Part shown: positions 1-11,361 of the stretch, piece after piece
Layout: the number at the start of each line of letters is the position of its first letter
Position numbering within the stretch: the first letter of the stretch is position 1
Source: Bufo bufo
Lineage: Eukaryota > Chordata > Amphibia > Anura > Bufonidae
Length of the DNA: 64,000 nucleotides
Reading direction: 5' to 3'
Assembly: GCF_905171765.1 (NCBI RefSeq)
Contig: NC_053392.1
Span: forward strand, 499,392,556 to 499,456,555
Position numbers and translations under genes: made by a program
The notes under the pieces: model-generated
The model's database searches: none
What the model was told of the DNA's origin: nothing
The model's input: only the letters and a program-made list of their open reading frames with translations

Positions 1-447
1 GATCTGTGGATGACGCATATATAGCATAAGATGCTATATATGTGTCATCCACAGATCCACCATAGCAGTGTCATCCACAGATCCCCCCCAATAACAGTGT
101 CATCCACAGATCTCCCCCATAACAGTGTCATCCACAGACCCCCCATAACAGTGTCATCCACAGATCCCCCCATAACAGTGTCATCCACAGATCCCCCTAT
201 AACAGTGTCATCCACAGATCCCTCATAACAGTGTCAACCACAGATCCCTCATAACAGTGTCATCCACAGATCCCCCATAACAGTGCGTCATCCACAGATC
301 CCCAATAATGGTGTCATCCACAGACCACCATTAGTTCAAAACCCACCAAAAGCACACCTTTTGGTTTAATTTTTTCCCCCTATTTTCCTCCTCAAAAACC
401 TAGGTGCGTCTTATGGGTAGGTGCGTCTTATAGGGCGAAAAATACGG
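1..447. mobile_element. Right part of a MITE with internal minisatellite, cut by window start
   Basis: The segment ends in AGGGCGAAAAATACGG followed by TA. It contains two copies of GTGCGTCTTAT just inside that end, which is the look of a terminal inverted repeat of a TA-inserting (Tc1/mariner-type) MITE. Bases 1-57 form a near-perfect hairpin with arms reading GATCTGTGGATGAC and its complement, and a minisatellite follows. The left end lies outside the window, so family and length cannot be fixed. The hairpin and the minisatellite unit recur inside the hAT element at 22.1-24.9 kb. Confidence 0.5.
46..330. repeat. Minisatellite, about 26-bp unit
   Basis: About ten imperfect tandem copies of a unit containing AACAGTGTCATCCACAGATC. 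The length varies through runs of C. The small plus-strand frame across it only reads the repeat and is not a gene. Confidence 0.9.
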
Positions 448-988
448 TAAGCTTTTTTAACCTGTTTTACAGCTCTTATAATTGATTTTCAGTACAATAT
501 TTTAGCAAAGTTATCATCAAGGTTTGGCAGACAAGGGGAACATGGTCAGAATTATATATTTAAGTATGGATGTCTGCAGTTGAACACAAATCACATGGCT
601 GTTGCATTATGGGAGCCATAATGCATGGGATCCACGGAGAAAAGCAATTATTCTTCTTAAAAATATATTTATAATCATCGTAATGGAATGCCAGAATTTT
701 CGAGATAAAAATAAATTCAGTTAATTAATCAAAATAATGTATATTTATAGCACCATGATTCCCCTATGCCAGCATACCAGAAAGTATGTGGTATAAAAAG
801 GGTCATCTACATAAATTCCCAACATTCCTTTTACATGTTTTTAAAGCAAGAAAAAAATGGAGAATGCAATGTATTTATCTCTGGTATTTTGTGCAATCAC
901 TATCATAGATGGTGGTGTTCAAAACAATAATAATAATCTCATAGATGTTATATCCTGTATGACTTCCAGGAATACCACTATATGTACA

Positions 989-990
<2 letters not shown>

Positions 991-1022
<32 letters not shown>
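991..1022. repeat. (AT)n microsatellite
   Basis: Uninterrupted AT dinucleotide run of about 32 bp inside AT-rich, otherwise featureless intergenic DNA (450-1115). Confidence 0.95.
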
Positions 1023-1026
<4 letters not shown>

Positions 1027-1118
1027 TTATATATGTTAAAATTACACAATTGTAAGTCCTGGGGGTATCTGAGTACTAGGAGACACTTTAGGACCTGTGA
1101 AGTCCGGTTCTACAGTTA

Positions 1119-1448
1119 GGGTGAGATTTATCAAGACCGCTGCTTTCTGAGCTGGTCTTGATTTCCCCAGTGCTGCCGAAGGATTCCCCTAACAGTCCAA
1201 ATCTATGATAGCTCAGAGCTGCCGTAGATTTCTGGCTTCATTTGCACCAGAAAACAGTGTTAATAGTGTAAATGAAGATAAATCTGTTCAGTTTGTTGGC
1301 CACACCCTTTTCTCTTCTTTTCGAAAAGTGGCAAGGGTGAAGTAAAAAGAGGCACTTACAACTTTTTTAAAAAAATTGCATTTAAAAAGTCAGCTTACGA
1401 CTCTTTAAAGCCACTTTCCTGGCGCAAAGGAGATGATCAATCTCCCCC
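1119..1448. mobile_element. 330-bp MITE with TTA target duplication
   Basis: The left end GGGTGAGATTTATCA is complementary, with two mismatches, to the right end. Both sides are flanked by TTA (1116-1118 and 1449-1451). A 3-bp TTA duplication fits PIF/Harbinger-type insertion. No coding capacity is seen. Confidence 0.6.
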
Positions 1449-1451
1449 TTA

Positions 1452-4440
1452 ATGTCTAGACAGCATCATTTCAGTATCTGAACAGGCACAAAATCTAGAC
1501 AATGGTATGGTGGATTTTCTTAATTGGCGCTGGGAGTTCATACTACAAACCTTAAAGAAGCACTCACAAATATGTTATTCGATAGCACATTAGAAAGGTA
1601 CATAAGGTAAATTGTAGTGAATGTAATCTTCTTAGCAGTAGCTGTATTTGTGAGTTATCCATTTCTTTCTGGTCCTCAGCTATGTCATGTCCCCGACACT
1701 CTGACTCTCCAGCTGACACAGCATCTTATCTGTGGACAGGAAATATGGAGCTCCTAGCCTGGTAAAGTCTTCTTCTGGCCAATGTTTGAATACTACAAGT
1801 GTCATAAGCAGCAGGGATTTCCTATTGTCGTGTCTTCTGTTTACTAAAATAGTTTGGGGCAGTTTCTATACAACTGCCTTACACCTGATCTCTGTCAGGT
1901 CATCACCGTGCTCAGATAACACATTTATATCTCGACTTCAAAGCAAGTAGTGCTTATAGATGCCTCCATCCAACCAAACCAAAGAGAGTTCTGGAGGTTT
2001 TCAAAACTATATTAGACATGAATTGAACTCAGAATCCACATGTAGCCCTTGGGGCTGCAAAATAACTCAAGGTGTATATCCAAAAGGCCTCTCTATGACT
2101 GATCTACAGGGTCCCCTCCATACCATTTGTTCTGAACCAATTATATCCCAATTCTATTTTTTAAATATTACTCCCATCAGTGGTACCTGCGAAAAGATCT
2201 ATGTTTACCTGTTCCCTGCTGCTCTTTTCCAGCTCTGTGGCTCCCAGGCTGCCTTCACTGTACTTCTGGGGCTTTGCGCTGCCTGACACATTTACTATAA
2301 CTTTTGCCAGAAAGTGGTGGCAGTTATAGCTGAAGTCTATACCAGTCTGTAGATGGCATAGATTTCAGTTTCTGGTGGACAGCGGGGCAGAGATGTGCCT
2401 GATTTAAGAGGCATCTGCCTCTTAATAAATTAGGCACATTTCACACCACTGCAGGGAGATTAAAACTGGCATATGGATATGCCAGTCTTGATAAACATCC
2501 CTTATTATGCCCACTATTGTGATAATAATTTATGCATTATCCTTGTGCAATCTGGAAGCCAACATAATCATAAACTTATCATGTTCTGGACTTTGCTTAA
2601 AGGTGGTCATGGTGAAGTGGGGTCAAATTTCCAGTTTTGCTATGGGACACGATGGGTCCTTGTTACGCATCTGTCTTATGATCAGTAAAATGGTAGCTGC
2701 CATTTTGAGTAATTTGTGAAAGACAAATCAACAATGTTTTGGATTCACAGAAATTAGAATAATTTTGTAAATTTGTAAAGAATTTGAGTTGTGTACAACT
2801 TCACCCCATAACCCAATATATGGGCAGCATATAGTGCAAGAGTCGATAACCTGGCCAGATGAAACACAATAAATATCTCTGTTTAATGCAGTGTAAAATG
2901 GGAGTTGTAGTACATCCAACTAAAGCAAAACACAGTTCCAATTGTACACAGTGAAGTTCTCTCCCAGATAGCAGTGTATGGCTTCAGGCAAGGATGAAAA
3001 TGATGGCCCTCTTGGTACACTATCTTGCTAAAGTCTCTGTCTCAGTAGAATCTATGGCAGACGACTGCACTTGTGCAATTATACCTCTAATGCGCATTGC
3101 GGTGTACAAGTTGAATGATAAGACTGGCCAAGTCACTCCTCAAGTGTGTAGGGTTTTTTAGCTGTAATCACCCCACGGCATTAAAGTCTGCATTGCCCTC
3201 AATGGCGGTTACCTTACTGACTGACTCTTGTGGCTCGCCTATGCAGATTTCTGGACCTTGTTCCTTCTCTTTTGCTGTAGCAATAACACAGAGATCTGTT
3301 AGTCTCTGAATCCTGAGGCCCAAGGAGAGGGAACATATGACCTTTGCTTCCTTCTTCTCCCTACTCCTTCTTTAGACTCTCTTAGAACACTAGAGCGTTA
3401 GGAGTAGAGCCAGCCACCACCTGCAAAGGGCATAACCAGAGATAGTTAACTCCATCACTACCATACAGAACTATGCTGGGAGTAATACATGGCATAACCT
3501 AACATTATATTCCATTTTAACAACAAACCATCTGCAGATACCCACTGTACCTGGGTACTACAAATGGCATCTGTAAAGTGCCTATATTGGACTAGAAAAA
3601 AACTGAATTTTGCAGCAGATGTGAATCTAGCTACCTTTTGTAGCTGGCACTCACTTATATACATTATTATGCAGGTTAATACGGAGATTATAAGATCCTA
3701 AGGTCTGTAATCAATGTGGTACAGATCCTTAACATGGCAAATACACTTTCCCTTATTGCAATGAGAAGTGTGCAAAAATAATTTAGGAGGTTTCATACCT
3801 CCTCACTCCTAAACATTGAAATTGCTAAACCAAGAAGCAAAAGTTACGGAATTTGGAAATCATAGATTGAATAGAAATGGTAATGATATGCAAATGATAT
3901 GCAAATGATGCAAAAAGTTCCAAACTATGGTGCACATCATTTGCACCTTTTGGGAGTTTAGGTACTGCACCCCACTTTTCAAAGTAGCAAGTGGTGAGGG
4001 GCTGGATAGGGTGGCCTCTCAGAGTTATTATAATCTATGCCAGCAAAACTGGCCTATATTATAGCGGGGATCTACAAAGGCTCCCTTGTTGGTGTAGATT
4101 TCTGCTTTGGCGCACAGACCAGCACAGATGTGCCACAAATATTAATAATTGTGGCGCACCTAAAGCAAGCAGGGGACAGATTACGACCATCAAGTCAAAC
4201 ACTGATCTTGATAAATGTCCCCCTTTATGTTGAAAAATACCTAATAGTCCAGAAAAATGTACTTGTTTGGTAAAAATACTTCTCCAGAAGACACCAGGCC
4301 AGATTAATACCTACATGAATGAATAACAGTGAACAGACAAAGAGAAGAGACAAAGTCGTCTTGTTAATTCGCATTTAATAATGTGTAACATGCAGATAAA
4401 AATAAAGTAGCATGAATAAGAAACCTAGGGAAAAAAAATC
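1452..4440. other. Intergenic DNA without recognised gene
   Basis: About 3 kb of mixed-composition sequence. I see no credible exon, RNA gene or long repeat. Pieces near 2,290-2,500 and 3,960-4,235 carry motifs such as GATAAACATCCC and GATAAATGTCCCCC, like the end of the MITE at 1119, and are probably degraded relatives. Short open frames here have no recognisable protein features. Confidence 0.6.
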
Positions 4441-4447
4441 ATACAGC

Positions 4448-4700
4448 AGCTATAGTCTTGAGGCATTCTGCAGACTTACCGAAACACAAGCATCTTAAGG
4501 ACAGATGAGTTCTCTTGGTTTCTTAAAAGCTGTTTATAATTAGAACCAGTCCAGACAGTAATTTCTTTGTCATATGCAGGATATAGAAAAAGAAGCATTG
4601 TTTCCCCTGTTTTAAGATTGCATCAGAGTATTTCTTTAAATATCCAAGTGCATAATTGATTGTGGTCATTACAAAGACGATCAAATGCATTAAAAGCAAA
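4448..4700 (+). repeat. Copy A of a local direct duplication
   Basis: About 250 bp beginning at TCTTGAGGCAT and ending near ATGCATTAAAA. It is strongly similar over its length to 5196-5421, with small indels. Both copies contain TTAGAACCAGTCCAGACA and TTGATTGTGGTCATTACAAA. I do not recognise the family and see no coding potential. Confidence 0.8.
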
Positions 4701-5195
4701 AAAGTCCCAGTGTGCTACTGAGCTATTATACTGTAATGTAGATATGCATTACAGCTGCCATGTACAAGAGTACTGATTCTAAAGCGGAATAAGTACCTGA
4801 ACATCAGTTGCCTAATACGCAAAGAAAAGTAAAAAAACAAACAATTAAAGAACGTTACCAAAATCATTTCACTTCACATTTAGAATAGGTTTTAGTAAAG
4901 TGTGTGTAAAGATGTTAAAATCAACAAAGAGTCAATACTGACCTCCATCAATCGCCATTGCCATTCTGATGATGCTTAGGTCTCTGCTGCTCTACACAGC
5001 TGGAAACAATAGAAAAGGCCTGCTCAGCCAGTCAACTGTTAGATCACGTATTGGCTGAGTGGGCTTTTCCTAGTGTTTGTAGCTGTGTCGACAGGAAGTG
5101 CAGTTCAGTGAGGACCACAGCAGAGTCGGAGCAGCAGAGGACCAGACCAGGGGAGGGCAGTAATGAGTCTTTGCTATTTTGACATTTTGTGGACT

Positions 5196-5421
5196 ATGGT
5201 CTTGAGGCATCTTGCAGCCTTTCTGAAACACAAACATCTTAAGGGTAGATGATGTTTACAATTAGAACCAGTCCAGACACTAATTATTTTTCATATGCAG
5301 GATGTAATAAAAGAAGCATTGTTTCTGTGGTTTTAAGATTGCATCAGGGTATTTCTTAAAATATCCAAGTGTATCATTGATTGTGGTCATTACAAAGACG
5401 ATTAAATGCATTAAAATCGAC
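5196..5421 (+). repeat. Copy B of the local direct duplication
   Basis: Second copy, about 750 bp downstream in the same orientation, lacking about 20 bp present in copy A. The spacer (4,700-5,195) has no recognised gene. A short CpG-rich patch follows at about 5,421-5,520. Confidence 0.8.
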
Positions 5422-5711
5422 AGCCTCTAGCCGAGACCGTGGGAGCGCACATAGACACGCACGTGCAGCAGCTCCCGTCCCGGCTACCTCCTGTCTGCGC
5501 TGCAGCGGTGGTCGTATCCCCTAGAAAAAAGCAGTGTATAATGTGATGGAAAAATTAATCAAGCTAGCAAAGGAGGCAACATGGACAATCACAATACATG
5601 AGTGCCTTGTATTAACTTTCTCTACATGATAAATGCCATTTTCTGAACAGAGACAAATCCTTTACCTCTGCAAAGTTAAAGGTGGAAAGTATATACAGTA
5701 GTGAGTAATAA

Positions 5712-6270
5712 ACAACAGTGGTTGGCACTGGTGCCTTGTAGCGCAGGGGTCTTGAGTTCGAATCCAGCACAAGGGATAACATCTGCCTGGAGTTTTAATG
5801 TTCTCTCTATGTTTGTATAGGTTTCCATTTAGTGTTCTGGTTTCTTCCCACACTCCAAAAACAGAGATAAATTAATTTGGAATTAAGACTGTGAGCCCCA
5901 ATAGGGACAGGGACTGATGTAAGTGATGGCAATCTCTTACAGTGGTGAAGACAGGGGCGTAACTACCATAGCGGCAGACCATGCGACTGCTATGGGGCCC
6001 AGGGCAAGAGGGGGTCCAGTTGGGATCATCTCCTCTTCTACTGGGGGTGAAAACTTGGTCAGGACTCTACCCTCTAAAGAAATATCATTTAGCAAATAAA
6101 GCAGTGGAAAAATGGCCCAAGGGTCATTAAAAGGGGTTTAGGTGGAAACCCTTCTGTCCTGGGTTGGGGTACCTGGTTTGATCCTTGCTATGGGGCCCTT
6201 ACTTCTCTATGTACGCCACTGGCTGAAGAATATGGAAATGTTATGTAAAGTAATAATATAATTTAAAAAA
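5712..6270 (+). mobile_element. tRNA-derived SINE (V-SINE-like), split by a hAT MITE
   Basis: A tRNA-like head has a B-box match (GAGTTCGAATCC, about 5,754-5,765). A core containing TTCTTCCCACACTCCAAAAA follows, then GTGAGCCCCAATAGGGACAG. This order of head, conserved core and GTGAGCCCC tail is what I know from V-SINE-like families of fish and amphibians. The tail is interrupted by the MITE at 5952-6221 and resumes with GAATATGGAAATGTTATG. SINEs use Pol III and are mobilised by a partner LINE; this copy is degraded. Confidence 0.6.
5952..6221. mobile_element. 270-bp hAT MITE
   Basis: The ends CAGGGGCGTAACTA and TGTACGCCACTG are inverted repeats of hAT type. The flanks GGTGAAGA (5944-5951) and GCTGAAGA (6222-6229) are an 8-bp target duplication with one mismatch. 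The element lies in the SINE tail, so it is younger than the SINE. Confidence 0.75.
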
Positions 6271-6380
6271 AGGAAGCTACAACTGGATCAGAAGTGACAT
6301 CAGTAACGTGTACTTAACATAATAGGTGATATTTTTTAATACTGTCATACCCCTGTTGGTGAACCTGCAATAGGCTTTAA

Positions 6381-6602
6381 AGGGGTATTCTGGTTATAAC
6401 AAGTTATCAGTTAGTGCTGTACTCGTCTATCTTTGGTGCTCCCATAGAAATGAACGGCGTGGCAGCATACATTTTCGACCACAGGGTAGGGGACCATCGT
6501 TCTCTTGATCAGTCGGGTTCCTAGCATTAGAATCAGCACCAATCTGAAAGTTATCCCCTATCATGTGAACAGGGGATAACTTTTTATGACCAAAATACCC
6601 CT
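6381..6602. mobile_element. TTAA-flanked MITE, 222 bp
   Basis: TTAA at 6377-6380 and 6603-6606 brackets the ends AGGGGTATTCTGG and CCAAAATACCCCT, an imperfect terminal inverted repeat. TTAA targets are typical of piggyBac-type transposition. No coding capacity. Confidence 0.7.
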
Positions 6603-7820
6603 TTAAGGGTCACAGAGTTTTCATAAAGAGAAGTGCTCACATGCTGTGCTCTCTCTCCTTGAGAGAGAGAGGGACTCAACTGAAAGTTTATGGACCCATC
6701 TTGATTCTGTCCCCCACAATGAGGAGAGAGACCATGATTTGTAAGATGGCATTGGATTTTATGACTATTCTACTTAGAGAAGTGGGGGAAAGGTTTGATA
6801 AATGAGTGGCTATGAATCTCCAGCTACTTTTTTAAAATTTTTATTGAGTTTACAGTACCAACATATCCCAAACAGTATATATATATATCGTGGCTCACCC
6901 GTATCTGTTACTGTGGTTAAGGTGCTCTGCTTTTTGGATGATTCACCTATTCATCCCACATAGAGAAATATATAGATTAGAAATAAAAGCAGGCACTCAC
7001 CAGCTGGCAGGTCTAAAAGTAGTAGCTTTATATAATAATATAGAATTTTTATATAAAATTTACAATAAAATATTCGCATAAATTATTCACATAAAATATT
7101 AACATAAAAAGCACTGGGGACAATAAGTAGTTGTGTGTCTTCCTTATATTAGCTAACTGATTGAATGATAGGCTCTAGGTCAAATCCTATAAGTGCATAT
7201 AATACATATAATGACAATAATGTCCTGTGTAAAAAATCAAGGATAAATATCCTTCCGTGAAAAACCTGTGGAAAATAAAATAAAATAAAAATATCCTGTG
7301 GAGAATAAATGTGACAAAAAATATATATAGATATAATAAACTTTGGTGAATGGTGTTTCAGTGAGATCTTGTAAAGGCCTAGTAGCAATTCCTCAAATGA
7401 GGTATTGGTATTGTTTCTATTCAGTAGCAATTCCTCTATGCGCCAGAAAATAAGGGTTTAGGTAAAGAGTGGTCGGGCTTTAAAACTGGGGCGTCCCCCT
7501 AGTTCTTCAAACCCTCTTACCTTGCCCTTAATTGTGACTGTCCTCTTTGGGGGTGCCACTCTCATAGGCGCTAGGACTCTTAGTTCTCCCGGGTTGACGT
7601 GGGATCCAACGCTGCAGGAGTTACCTCTCGCCGATCTCGGCGTTCCACGAGGCTACCTCCTTGCGTGTCAACAGTCAGGAAGTGACTTCCAAAGTTCTCG
7701 TGGTCTCGCATAGTCTCGCGATGGCTTGATCCAGCTAGGTTTACACTGGAATATTAATACAAGCTGTGTGGTAGTCTTCCGACTGTTATTGTAGTCGAAT
7801 TCAAATGGGTAATTATTACT
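6603..7820. other. AT-rich DNA, no gene; probable retroelement body in its right part
   Basis: Contains a GA-rich tract at about 6,650-6,672 and repeated AAATATT/ACATAAAA motifs at 7,040-7,110. The part from about 7,440 to 7,820 lies directly 3' (minus strand) of the hammerhead-like motif and is probably the body of the same element. No supported coding region. Confidence 0.45.
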
Positions 7821-7821
7821 C

Positions 7822-7879
7822 GCAGGAACCAGCCAGACGCGTTTCGAGGGTCCTCCCTCTTCCTCAGTGGCTAACCACT
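7822..7879 (-). ncRNA. Hammerhead-ribozyme-like motif 1
   Basis: Read on the minus strand, helix I strand AGCCA is followed by the core CTGAGGA, one extra A, helix II GAGGG/CCCTC with loop AGGA, then GAAA. The short palindrome ACGCGT (7837-7842, helix III) is next, then C (7836, position 17), then TGGCT pairing with AGCCA. Helix I can extend by four G-U pairs. CUGANGA...GAAA with a GUC cleavage site is the hammerhead core. Short palindromic helix III is known from dimeric hammerheads in Penelope-like elements and retrozymes. The extra A between A9 and helix II departs from the canonical core, so activity is unproven. Predicted cleavage lies between 7836 and 7835. Confidence 0.55.
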
Positions 7880-7889
7880 TTTCTCGCTA

Positions 7890-8113
7890 GCCAGGCTATG
7901 AGCTGAGCGCTGCGATTGGCCAGCGCTACAGCATAGGAGAAGAAGACGCCGGCAGGATCAAGTGGGTGGAGCCTAACTACTTACATACCGGAGGCTATAA
8001 CCGGAGAACGGAGCGGCGCCCGGGGATAACAGTAAGTGCAGCGGGATCCCTGGGCGCCGCTCTACACTTCTGTATAGTCAGTTTAGAGGCTTTCTTCTGG
8101 TGAAAGGTCCTCT
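7890..8113. mobile_element. Right half of the TTAA foldback MITE family of 62 kb
   Basis: Similar to 62,285-62,525, sharing GCTGCGATTGGCCAGCGCT, GGAGAACGGAGCGGCGCCC and the terminal GTGAAAGGTCCTCT before TTAA (8114-8117). Only the half from the palindrome centre to the right end remains. The left half is missing and the ribozyme-bearing element lies there instead. Confidence 0.8.
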
Positions 8114-8514
8114 TTAAGGCCGCTATCGAAGCATCCTGGGCCTCCATAACACCTCAGCAGTGCCACAGGCTGATTGCCTCCATGCCACGCCGCATTGAAG
8201 CAGTCATTTCTGCAAAAGGATTCCAGACCAAGTATTGAGTGCATAACTGAACTCAATTATTTGAAGGTTGACTTTTTTTGTATTAAAAACACTTTTCTTT
8301 TATTGGTTGGATTAAATATGCAAATTTTTTTAGATAGGAATTTGGGGTTTTCATGAGCTGTATGCCAAAATCATCAATATTAAAACAAAAAAAGGCTTGA
8401 ACTACTTCAGTTGTGTGTAATGAATCTAAAATATATGAAAGTCTAATGTTTATCAGTACATTACAGAAAATAATGAACTTTATCACAATATGCTAATTTT
8501 TTGAGAAGGACCTG
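8114..8514 (+). mobile_element. 3' remnant of a Tc1-like transposon
   Basis: Starts in the last codons of a transposase and runs to a terminus reading TTTTTTGAGAAGGACCTG followed by TA, the usual Tc1/mariner target. The MITE end on its left sits in a TTAA that is part of the transposase codons, so the MITE inserted into the transposon. Confidence 0.8.
8116..8238 (+). pseudogene. Tc1 transposase, C-terminal 40 codons
   Basis: The frame encodes a C-terminal fragment including ASWASITPQQCHRLI and ends GFQTKY-stop. I recognise this as the C terminus of a DD34E Tc1-type transposase, the enzyme that cuts and pastes the element. The catalytic domain is entirely absent, because the copy begins where the TTAA MITE joins it. 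It has no start codon and no function. The 280 bp after the stop is the element's 3' non-coding end. Confidence 0.8.
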
Positions 8515-8529
8515 TATATATATTTTTTT

Positions 8530-9810
8530 TTACGATGATCAGCTGAGGGGTTAGTTCATGTGATATTTTTATACAGCAGGTTCTTTCGGACGTAGCGATG
8601 CCTAATATGTATATATTTTTATTTATTTATGTTTTACACAATAACAGCATTTTAGAATTTTAAAAAAATCATGTTTTAGTGTCTCCATATTCTGAGAGCC
8701 CTAGTTTTTTTTTTATGCCATTGTCTTAGGTAGGATCTCATTTTTTTCGGCATGAGATGATGGTTTGATTGGTACAATGTTGGGGTGCGTATGACTTTTT
8801 GATCACTTACTATTACACTTTATGTGTTTTTTTTTTTTTTTTTACGGTGTTCACCTGAGGGGTTAGTTCATGTGATATTTTTATACAGCAGGTTCTTACG
8901 GACGCATATGATACCTAATATGTATACTTTTATTTATTTATGTTTTACACAATAACAGCATTTAAAAAAAAAAAAATCATGTTTGAGTGTCTCCATATTC
9001 TGAGAGCCCTAGTTTTGTTTATTTTTGGGGTGATTGTCTTAAGTAGGGTCTCATCTATTGTGGGATGAGATGACGGTTTGCTTGGTACTATTTTGGGGTG
9101 CGTATGACTTTTTGATTGATTGGTATTACACTTTTTGTGTTGTAAGGTGACAAAAAAATTGCTTTTTTTACACTGTTTTTATTTTTAAAAATTACGGTGT
9201 TCATCTGAGGGGTTATGTCATGTGATATCTTTATAGAGCAGGTTTTTACGGACGTGGCAATACCTAATATATATGATTTATTTTATTTATTTAAGTTTTA
9301 CACAATAATATAATTTTTTTAACAAAAAAAAATCATGTTTTAGTGTCTCCATAGTCTGAGAGCCATACATTTATTAATTTTTTTGGCAACTGTCTTAGGT
9401 AGGGTATGATTTTTGCGGGATGAGATGACAGTTCAATTGGCACTATTTTGGGGTGCATATGACTTTTTGATTGCTTGCTATTACACTTTTTGTGATGTAA
9501 GGTGACAAAAAATGACACCCTTTTTATTTTTTACGGTGTTCACCAGAGAGGTTAGGTCATGTGGTATTTTTATAGAGCAGGTTGTTATGGACGGGAAGAT
9601 ACTTAATATATCTACTTTAAAAAAAAAATACACTTAAGAGTATAAAATCATTTTTTAAACAAAAAAAAAAAACATGTTTTAGTGTCTCCATATCCTGAGA
9701 AATAGTTTTTTTTATTTTTTGGGTGATTGTCTTGGATAGGGGCTCAATTTTTGTGGGATGAGGTGACTGTTAGATTGGTACTATTTTGGGGGGCATACGC
9801 CTTTTTTATA
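8530..9810. repeat. Four tandem copies of a 340-bp dispersed repeat
   Basis: Each unit runs through GGTTAGTTCATGTGATATTT, a T- and A-rich tract, TTTTAGTGTCTCCATA, TGGGATGAGATGACGGTTTG and TTGGGGTGCGTATGACTTTT to a TTTTACGGTGTTCA junction. Units start near 8,535, 8,845, 9,190 and 9,535. The same unit occurs in family I at 16.8-17.5 and 36.8-38.1 kb, so this block is probably a fragment of such an element. Non-coding. Confidence 0.85.
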
Positions 9811-10258
9811 ACTGTTCTAAATACCTATTTTGGCCTCTTGTTCCCATAAAAACACAGCTCTTAGTGGAGTGAATGTCTCTTCAGCTCCTGTCTCTGGTGA
9901 ATAATGATTCTAGCAGCTCCTGCTAGGGGAATTCCCAGACATGCTGTGTGTGAGGCTGGCTGTGATTGGTGAAAACTCTTGCTGTGTGAGAAGCTGGCTG
10001 TGATTGGTCTAGACTTCTGCCCAGCAACAACAGATTAACACTATGCATTCTGTTGTTTCTGCTGTGTCACTGAGCTTACGTTACATTACAAAATGAATCT
10101 TAAAGGCATATTATCTTGTTCTGCTTCTGTGAACACAAAATATAACAGTAATGTGACATCCAAAACATGATGTCACAGTAAATAACTCTGCTTTTGTCTT
10201 TAACACTTAAACATAAGAACTGTATTTAGGTTATTGGCAGGTCTGGCCATATACACAT
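9811..10258 (-). other. 3' flank of the BEL/Pao element, possible 3' LTR
   Basis: Immediately downstream (minus strand) of the Pao C-terminal domain, where a 3' LTR is expected. On the minus strand a stretch beginning TGTCACATTACTG and ending TTTAGAACA has TG...CA ends. I could not match it to sequence beyond 25.3 kb, so an LTR pair is not established. It holds two copies of GCTGGCTGTGATTGGT 42 bp apart. Confidence 0.3.
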
Positions 10259-10300
10259 ATAAGCTATATTAGCAACCTAGAACAGGTCTTAGCTGGCCAG

Positions 10301-10726
10301 CTACATTCCCACCAAAATTACCTTTAATTCTATGTTCTTAGTGGTAGGACTTGAACATGAATTCGAGGAATTTTCCATCAGGTTCTTAACCTCCAAGTGT
10401 ATTTTATTACTCTCAAGTAGAATAACAAACTTCTGTATAGGACATTCCAACTTGAGTGGAGTAGTGAGACGTTTTCCTTTTTTGTCAAGTTTTGAGTCTC
10501 CAATTTGTAACAACACTCTTCTTACTAGTTTGTCCTTATCCTTTTGAACTTCTAGAACTTTGGCCAATTTCCATTGACTTCTAGGTAAATCTTCTTCTTT
10601 TACTAAGACTATGTCACCAACTTGGACATTTATTCTGGGTGTTTGCCATTTACTTCTTAGCATCAGATTGGCTAAGTACTCTTTCCTCCATCGATTCCAA
10701 AACTGTTCTGATAGATATTGAACTCT
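10301..10726 (-). pseudogene. BEL/Pao pol, C-terminal DUF5641-like domain
   Basis: A minus-strand frame contains VQVGDIVLVKEEDLPRSQWK, typical of the domain that follows the integrase in BEL/Pao polyproteins. The preceding YLSEQFWNRWRKEYL (about 10,664-10,715) is the usual linker and is cut off by one in-frame stop near 10,727. The domain's role is not well defined; it resembles the SH3-like C terminus of retroviral-type integrases. The polyprotein end lies close to 10,300. One nonsense mutation plus upstream frameshifts make it non-functional. Confidence 0.8.
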
Positions 10727-11361
10727 TCACCATCTCCTTCTGGCATATAAATCCTCTTTGGTGAACTTGCCAGGCGGTGGCAGTATGTAATCCGACTTAA
10801 GTTGAAGTAGATGGTTGGGAGTTAAAGGGTCCAAGCTTATTGTATCGTTGATGTTATCAATTGTAAGTGCACGACTGTTAACAATAGACATTACTTCATA
10901 GAACATGGTCCTAAGTGAAGCATCATCCATTCTTCTGGCGTTCTTTTTAAACACTGAACTTAACACATTTCTTAAAGTTCTGATTTGTCTTTCCCAAACT
11001 CCTCCTGTATGGCTTGCATCTGGAGCATTCATGTGAAAATCACACTGTTTCTCTAACAAATACTCAGTTACTTTTTCTTTATCAATCTCTTTTATAGCTT
11101 TCTTCAATTCATTCTTTGTTCTGACAAAATTAGATCCTTGGTCAGATCTAAGCTCTCTGACGGTACCTCTAATGGCTATGAAACATCTTAAGGCGTTGAT
11201 AAATGCGTCAGTTGACATATCTTCTAACATTTCCAGGTGAATTGCTCTGGAGCTCAGACATGTAAATATTAGTCCATATCTCTTGTACTCCTAGCGGTTC
11301 TGTTTGGTGATGAATGGGTCAAAACAATCCATTCCGCTATAAAGAAATGGTGGTGATGGGT
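10727..11361 (-). pseudogene. BEL/Pao integrase catalytic core
   Basis: Minus strand. Integrase joins the retrotransposon cDNA to chromosomal DNA using a DDE triad. I see the first acidic region as YSGMDCFDPF (about 11,315-11,345), the second as LRSDQGSNF, and the glutamate in GGVWERQIRTLR, so all three catalytic residues are recognisable. The core is broken by an in-frame stop in NR-stop-EYKRYG (near 11,291) and a frame change near 11,360. Gene order (zinc domain, core, DUF5641-like) is standard for BEL/Pao. Confidence 0.85.

Noticed and set aside
5740..5800. Possible tRNA gene (B-box match)
   Set aside because: No complete cloverleaf or A box; the flanks identify a SINE.
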